The position numbers and the translations under genes are program-made. DNA of 10,908 bases from NCBI GenBank assembly GCA_937995495.1, contig CALKKA010000131.1:1-10908 (forward strand). The letters run 5' to 3'. The notes under the pieces were generated by a model. That model had not been told where the DNA came from. It searched no databases and worked only from the letters and a program-made list of their open reading frames with translations. The DNA comes from an uncultured Phycisphaerae bacterium. Its GTDB lineage: Bacteria > Planctomycetota > Phycisphaerae > Sedimentisphaerales > Anaerohalosphaeraceae. Position 1 is the first letter of the stretch; the number at the start of each line of letters is the position of its first letter. Positions 7,117-10,908 of the stretch are shown one piece after another.

Positions 7117-8400
7117 GTGAAGCGTTCATTTCAAGGGTCATTGGCAATCGTTCTTGTATTTGTATCGTTTTGTCTATGCGGATGCCGCCAGGTTGCTGGC
7201 TCCAATGGCGCGGGGCTCTCAGGCGAGCGGCTTGGTCGTATTGATGATTTGTTCGAGCAATATGTAGATGATGAGGGTGTGGCGGGTGCTTCGGTGATGA
7301 TCTATCGCAATGGCAAGATCGGATACTTCAAAACGTTCGGTATGCAGGATATCGAGGGTAGAGTTCCGATGAGTAAGGATGCGATATTTAGAATCTATTC
7401 AATGACCAAGCCGATCACGAGCACGGCGGTGATGATGCTTTACGAAGAAGGGCATTTCTTTCTAAACGATCCTGTTTCAAAATACCTGCCCGAACTTAAG
7501 GGCCTTACAGTTGGTGTCGAATCGGAGGATCCTGTCACGGGCGAGACAACATTTTCAACCGTTAACTCCAATCATGAAATGACGATACGCGACCTTTTGC
7601 GGCACACATCCGGGATGACGTATGGGTTTTTTGCATCCTCAAAAGTTGACGCGTTGTATCGTGAAGCGAAAGTGCTTGGCGACGACGAAAAGACAATTGC
7701 CGATACGGTTGTCAAGCTTAGCAAATTGCCGCTGAAGCATCAGCCGGGCACGACGTGGGAGTACGGAGTGAGTACGGATGTGCTGGGCCGGTTGGTAGAG
7801 GTTGTTTCCGGAATGCCTTTGGACAGATTCTTTCAAGAACGCATTTTTGACCCGCTGGGAATGGATGATACGGGGTTCAATGTTCCTCCGGAAAAGGCGC
7901 ATCGGTTTGTGGCGATCTATTCGCTGGATGACAATAAGAAGATCTATCCGGCCAAGCCCGGGGTGTCAAGAGACTATTTGACGCCGACGACACATTTTTC
8001 CGGCGGCGGCGGGTTGGTATCGACGCAAAAGGATTATTTGACATTCTGCAAAATGATCCTCAATAACGGCACGTTGAATGGGGTTAGTATGTTAAGCCCC
8101 AAGAGTGTCAAGCTTATGACGAGCGATCACATCGAGGGAATGAACAAGGCGTGCAAGGGGGCGTGGGTCAAGATTCGCGAGGCAGGTTTCGGATTAGGGT
8201 TTCGGGTCAACATCGGGCCACACCTTTTGGGTAACCTGGGTTCTATGGGAACCGTGAGTTGGGCCGGGGCCGCGAGCACAAATTTCTTTATCGATTTCGA
8301 AGAAGAGATGATCGTTATTTATATGTCGCAGATAAAACCAGCGGCTCATACGCTGGGATACAAGGTCGAGACCCTTGCTTATCAGGCGATTATAGACTAG
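7117..8400 (+). CDS. Lipoprotein serine hydrolase, beta-lactamase class C / EstB-like family
   Basis: This 427-residue protein has a lipoprotein signal peptide: basic MKRS, hydrophobic residues 9-20, then L-C-G-C at 20-23 with Cys23 as the lipidated residue. It should therefore be membrane-anchored outside the cytoplasm. The serine-hydrolase fold shows S-M-T-K at 95-98 (nucleophile Ser95, base Lys98), then DLLRHTSGMTYG at about 159-170. A Tyr216 motif (WEYGVSTDVLG) follows, then HFSGGGGLVST at 293-303, which replaces the KTG box of true beta-lactamases. This combination is typical of EstB/LovD-type esterases and transesterases rather than antibiotic-resistance enzymes. It follows the SDR by 89 bp and precedes a transport pair, so it may release the imported acid from an ester, oligomer or lactone. 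That role is contextual inference. Its codon style (many G-ending codons) differs from the two genes before it. Confidence 0.87.
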   Translation: MKRSFQGSLAIVLVFVSFCLCGCRQVAGSNGAGLSGERLGRIDDLFEQYVDDEGVAGASVMIYRNGKIGYFKTFGMQDIEGRVPMSKDAIFRIYSMTKPITSTAVMMLYEEGHFFLNDPVSKYLPELKGLTVGVESEDPVTGETTFSTVNSNHEMTIRDLLRHTSGMTYGFFASSKVDALYREAKVLGDDEKTIADTVVKLSKLPLKHQPGTTWEYGVSTDVLGRLVEVVSGMPLDRFFQERIFDPLGMDDTGFNVPPEKAHRFVAIYSLDDNKKIYPAKPGVSRDYLTPTTHFSGGGGLVSTQKDYLTFCKMILNNGTLNGVSMLSPKSVKLMTSDHIEGMNKACKGAWVKIREAGFGLGFRVNIGPHLLGNLGSMGTVSWAGAASTNFFIDFEEEMIVIYMSQIKPAAHTLGYKVETLAYQAIID

Positions 8401-8558
8401 AAACCTTTTAGGACGGGACGTGTGATACTTTGGTTGATGAAGCCGTGGACTTTACAGCGGTATACTACGATCTTGAAACATTGTTATTAACTGAAATTGT
8501 GTTCAATTGCTGAGATGATGTTCCGGCAGAATAAATAGGTTTTTATGGGAGACACAAA

Positions 8559-9101
8559 ATGAAGTTGTCATGGATTGCATTTGGGATTCTTCTAACGCTG
8601 TGTGGGATACTCGCCGCACTGTTTATCATCGGCGAAACACCGGGAGGACTCCACATCCCGCATCCCGAATACCCGGACATGCTGCAGGGCAGGCCTGGTG
8701 TTGAAACGCAATCACATATTAAATGGCTCGGCTACGCATTCGGAGTCATACAGTTTTTCTTTTTTGCCGCTCTGGTCCTTTTTTGCCTCAATAAACAAGG
8801 CAGGCTTAAAAAGCTCAAATTGCCCATTCTTCTTGCAACCGCCCTGTGTATCACGGCCCTGACACTGACGATGGCAGCATACTGGACATTCACACGAAGT
8901 GGCTCAGGCCAGCTTTTTGGTGGGTTCCCGCTTCCGACGGCCTTGATGTTCTACGCCCTTTGGCCCATGCAGCTTTTTTTCGTGGTTATCTATGTCATCT
9001 ATTATGACAAGGCCATCTTCACCTCCGACGACAACGACACGTTTCAGGCACTTTTAAGGGGCCACCGTGACGATGTAAAGGAGGTCGCCGATGGATCGTA
9101 G
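8559..9101 (+). CDS. Four-helix membrane protein, putative partner of the downstream symporter
   Basis: This 180-residue protein belongs to no family I recognise. Hydrophobic segments lie at about 4-24, 55-77, 88-111 and 126-149, giving four predicted membrane helices. Between helices 1 and 2 is a loop of about 30 residues rich in Pro, Gly and His (GETPGGLHIPHPEYPDML). The C-terminal tail (about 150-180) is hydrophilic and acidic. ATG 8559 follows GGGAGA (8547-8552) by 6 nt. The last 11 bp overlap the start of the sodium:solute symporter gene, and the symporter's ribosome site lies inside this gene. Translation is therefore probably coupled and production matched. Some symporters of this superfamily have small co-encoded membrane partners (for example DUF485-type proteins beside acetate permeases), but this one does not visibly match them and is larger. 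A stabilising or substrate-handling subunit is the simplest inference. Confidence 0.75.
   Translation: MKLSWIAFGILLTLCGILAALFIIGETPGGLHIPHPEYPDMLQGRPGVETQSHIKWLGYAFGVIQFFFFAALVLFCLNKQGRLKKLKLPILLATALCITALTLTMAAYWTFTRSGSGQLFGGFPLPTALMFYALWPMQLFFVVIYVIYYDKAIFTSDDNDTFQALLRGHRDDVKEVADGS
9077..9085 (+). promoter_or_regulatory. Symporter ribosome binding site inside the upstream gene
   Basis: AAAGGAGGT, a near-complete Shine-Dalgarno sequence, sits 5 nt before ATG 9091 and lies wholly within the coding sequence of the four-helix membrane protein, consistent with translational coupling. Confidence 0.75.
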
Positions 9102-10584
9102 CATGACCATTCTGCTGTGCCTTGGATTGTATATGCTGATCTGTTTCGGTGTCGGTCTTTGGGCAATGCGTCGCACAAAATCCACCAAAGATTTCTTCAT
9201 GGCAGGCCGCAACCTTGGCGTCCTCGTTACGGCGCTGGCTGTCTTCTCTGCAAACATGAGCGGTTTTGGTTTTGTGGGCGGTCCGGGCCTGGTCTACAAA
9301 ATGGGCATGAGTTCAATATGGATATGCCTGACTGCACCGTTAGGGTTCGCGGTCGCGTTCTTTTTATTGGCCAAACGGATTCGCCTGATCGCAGAGTTAC
9401 GGGATTCCGTTTCACTGCCCGATACGGTCGCCGCACGCTATAAAAGTGAAACCTCCCGCTTCCTGACGGCCCTCGCGATCATCCTCGGTGTGATGGGATA
9501 TCTCGCCACGCAGATACTAGCCATGTCGATGGTCCTCCGCGAAATACTAAACTCAAACCCGCTGTTTGGCGGCGGCGTCAGCCTCGCAATGTGCGTCATC
9601 ATCTCAAGCACGGTCATGGTCTTCTACAGTGTAGCCGGCGGCATCATCGCGTCCGTTTACGCTGACCTCATCCAAGGTGCGATAATGGTGGTAGCCTCTA
9701 TCCTCGTCTTTATCACCGCCACCACCGCTGTCGATGGCGGCTTTGCCGGCATGGCCACAACGATCATGAAGGACAATCCCGAGGCCATCGCCCCTTGGGG
9801 AACACTCGGCATGATTGGATGCCTTTCATGGTATTTCATATTCACCATGGGCGTAGCCGGCCAACCCCATGTCATCATCAAGATGATGATGTATAAAAAA
9901 GTTTCCGATGCGAAACATATCCTGCCGATCAGCGTCGGTGCTTACGCGATCGCCGCACTGCTATGGCTGAGCATCGGCCTTGTCATGCGTTCCCTCGTCT
10001 TGCAGGGAGTACACGCCCCCCTGGCCAATGCAGACGAAGCCGCACCGCAGTTCCTGCAAAGTTGCGCCCATCCGCTGCTGGCAGGGATCGTCTTCGCAGG
10101 CCTGTTTTCTGCGATCATGTCCACCGGAAGCAGCTTTCTAAACATCGGTACCGCCGCTGTGATACACGACATGCCCAAGGCCTTTGGGATCAAAACAATT
10201 AAAAACGAACTCTTCAAGGCCCGCGTCACAACAGTAGTGTTAACCGCAGTAGCGGCCTTCTTTGCGCTCTATATAGGGGATCTGGTCGCTCTGTTAGGAG
10301 CATTTGGCTGGGGCACTTTCGCCGCCGCTCTGGTTCCAACGATTGCCGTCGGTCTTAACTGGAAGCGTGCTACACCGCTTGCGGCTAATGTAGCGATCAT
10401 CGCCAGTATCGTGATTAACTTTGGAATAAAAATGGCAAGCAAATCCGCCGGGTTCTCCGTTCCATTCAGTGTGAATACCGGTGCGATTGCTTTGTTGGTT
10501 TCACTGACGCTGTTTTTTGGAATATCATTATTGTCAAAACCGCCGAAGCTCGATGCGGACATCGAAGCGGTGATGGACATATGA
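9091..10584 (+). CDS. Sodium:solute symporter (SSS family)
   Basis: This 497-residue inner-membrane transporter has about 12-13 hydrophobic helices and is the usual length for the SSS family, which couples solute uptake to Na+. The N-terminus aligns without gaps to E. coli PutP as I recall it: GGR at PutP 38-40 matches AGR here, and TALS..ASDMSG matches TALA..SANMSG. PutP Asp55 thus becomes Asn55, while Ser57 is kept. SAIMSTGSS at 340-348 matches the PutP helix carrying the Na+-binding Ser/Thr pair (Ser344, Thr345 here). VFYSVAGGIIASVYADLIQG at 177-196 is a strong family signature. The substrate cannot be read from sequence. Context suggests a short carboxylate or hydroxy acid, while amino acids or pantothenate-like compounds are alternatives. 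Codons mostly end in C, as in the upstream membrane-protein gene. Confidence 0.92.
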   Translation: MDRSMTILLCLGLYMLICFGVGLWAMRRTKSTKDFFMAGRNLGVLVTALAVFSANMSGFGFVGGPGLVYKMGMSSIWICLTAPLGFAVAFFLLAKRIRLIAELRDSVSLPDTVAARYKSETSRFLTALAIILGVMGYLATQILAMSMVLREILNSNPLFGGGVSLAMCVIISSTVMVFYSVAGGIIASVYADLIQGAIMVVASILVFITATTAVDGGFAGMATTIMKDNPEAIAPWGTLGMIGCLSWYFIFTMGVAGQPHVIIKMMMYKKVSDAKHILPISVGAYAIAALLWLSIGLVMRSLVLQGVHAPLANADEAAPQFLQSCAHPLLAGIVFAGLFSAIMSTGSSFLNIGTAAVIHDMPKAFGIKTIKNELFKARVTTVVLTAVAAFFALYIGDLVALLGAFGWGTFAAALVPTIAVGLNWKRATPLAANVAIIASIVINFGIKMASKSAGFSVPFSVNTGAIALLVSLTLFFGISLLSKPPKLDADIEAVMDI

Positions 10585-10639
10585 TTTTTTAATCCTGTAA
10601 GATGTCGGCTTGCTGAAATAGAAAAGTTTACAGAATGCA

Positions 10640-10657
10640 AATGCTTTATCGAGCATT
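10640..10657 (+). terminator. Weak hairpin after the symporter gene
   Basis: AATGCT (10640-10645) and AGCATT (10652-10657) form a 6-bp stem with a 6-nt loop, followed by a T-rich but broken tract (10661-10672). It is AT-rich and weak, so it is at best a marginal terminator for the symporter operon. Nothing better is visible between 10585 and 10673. Confidence 0.25.
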
Positions 10658-10673
10658 AGAGTTTGAGTTTTCA

Positions 10674-10701
10674 TTAACATTAAAGTGTATTGAAGTATAA
10701 A
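10674..10701 (+). promoter_or_regulatory. Candidate sigma-70-like promoter for the FadN-like gene
   Basis: TTAACA (10674-10679) and TATAAA (10696-10701), each five of six matches to consensus, are separated by 16 bp. Transcription would start near 10708, leaving a leader of about 65 nt before ATG 10775. The 190-bp gap and a palindrome just downstream support a separate transcription unit here. Confidence 0.45.
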
Positions 10702-10710
10702 ACGCCTTAG

Positions 10711-10724
10711 ACTCGACGTCGAGT
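10711..10724. promoter_or_regulatory. Perfect 14-bp palindrome, candidate repressor operator
   Basis: ACTCGACGTCGAGT reads identically on both strands; symmetry stops exactly at these borders. It lies about 3-17 bp beyond the predicted transcription start of the downstream gene, a classic place for a dimeric repressor such as those of the TetR or GntR type that control fatty-acid genes. No second copy was noticed in the window. The regulator is unknown. Confidence 0.5.
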
Positions 10725-10774
10725 AGGGGTGTAAAAAGGGAATATTGATTATATAAAATAAGGTAAACAGGAAG

Positions 10775-10908
10775 ATGCATCTTACAATCACAAAAGCCGG
10801 CGTTATTGGAGCAGGAACCATGGGAGCCGGTATCGCCGCTCATCTGGCAAACTGCGGTATCAAGGTATTACTTCTGGATATCGTTCCATCTGAGCTGACT
10901 GAAGAGGA
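10775..10908 (+). CDS. 3-hydroxyacyl-CoA dehydrogenase (FadN-like), N-terminal fragment
   Basis: Forty-four codons are visible before the window ends. They give an NAD-binding Rossmann start: G-A-G-T-M-G at 12-17, GAGIAAHLANCG, and Asp35 in VLLLDIVP, followed by SELTEE. The 'AAHLAN.GI.VLLLDIVP..LT.EE' pattern is that of FadN/YusL-type proteins of about 800 residues. Those carry a 3-hydroxyacyl-CoA dehydrogenase domain first and an enoyl-CoA hydratase domain at the C-terminus. If complete, it would hydrate crotonyl-CoA and oxidise S-3-hydroxybutyryl-CoA. The hydratase domain is not visible, so a shorter single-domain dehydrogenase remains possible. ATG 10775 is preceded by AAGGT (10760-10764) and by a GGAAG sequence that abuts the start codon. 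It probably has its own promoter. Confidence 0.85.
   Translation, partial: MHLTITKAGVIGAGTMGAGIAAHLANCGIKVLLLDIVPSELTEE

Noticed and set aside
7117..8400. Antibiotic-resistance beta-lactamase
   Set aside because: The KTG box is replaced by HFSGGGG and the protein is a lipoprotein of EstB type in a catabolic context; resistance is not supported.
8461..8466. TATACT as a -10 box for the membrane-protein/symporter pair
   Set aside because: The nearest -35-like sequence (TTGATG, 8434-8439) is 21 bp away, too far for a normal promoter.
8473..8508. Inverted repeats TTGAA/TTCAA and AATTG/CAATT in the 158-bp gap before the membrane-protein gene
   Set aside because: Arms are only 5 bp in AT-rich sequence, expected by chance; no U-tract or clear promoter is attached.

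Overview
The window looks like chromosomal DNA of an anaerobic Planctomycete of the Phycisphaerae/Sedimentisphaerales type. This is an inference from three things: a secreted esterase-like protein that combines a dockerin-like double EF-hand domain with a CBM6-like domain, a neighbouring GH130 glycoside phosphorylase tail, and an oxygen-sensitive [4Fe-4S]/FAD enzyme of the 4-hydroxybutyryl-CoA dehydratase family. Base composition appears moderate (near half G+C by eye). Every credible gene is on the + strand.

Layout. Positions 1-165 hold the last codons of a GH130-type protein. Positions 226-1773 encode a secreted modular protein: signal peptide, alpha/beta-hydrolase, dockerin-like domain, CBM6-like domain. 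These two belong to a polysaccharide-degradation neighbourhood. From about 1.9 kb the theme changes to CoA-ester catabolism: 4-hydroxybutyryl-CoA dehydratase (abfD, 1910-3370), acetyl-CoA C-acetyltransferase (3385-4566), AMP-forming acyl-CoA synthetase (4642-6186) and an SDR oxidoreductase (6200-7027). Next come a lipoprotein serine hydrolase of the beta-lactamase/EstB type (7117-8400), a four-helix membrane protein of unknown family (8559-9101) and, overlapping it by 11 bp, a sodium:solute symporter (9091-10584). A 190-bp gap then carries a promoter-like sequence and a perfect 14-bp palindrome. After it begins a FadN-like 3-hydroxyacyl-CoA dehydrogenase, cut by the window end (10775 onward).

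How they may work together. The genes can be ordered into a near-complete route from a C4 hydroxy acid to acetyl-CoA. Outer steps: ester or lactone hydrolysis outside the cytoplasm (lipoprotein hydrolase), then uptake (symporter with its small membrane partner). Inner steps: CoA activation (acyl-CoA synthetase), dehydration of 4-hydroxybutyryl-CoA to crotonyl-CoA (AbfD), hydration and oxidation to acetoacetyl-CoA (FadN-like protein, possibly the SDR), then thiolysis to two acetyl-CoA (thiolase). The AbfD assignment is strong because all known iron-sulfur ligands and catalytic residues can be found. The actual substrate of the ligase, hydrolase and symporter is inferred only from context.

Separate observations include the palindrome placed at a predicted transcription start, an unfamiliar membrane protein coupled to the symporter, synonymous-codon style that alternates between neighbouring genes, extra cysteines beside the AbfD active site, and substitutions at well-studied positions in the symporter and the SDR. 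No RNA genes, CRISPR arrays, insertion sequences or attachment sites were seen, and no gene-free stretch exceeds 300 bases.
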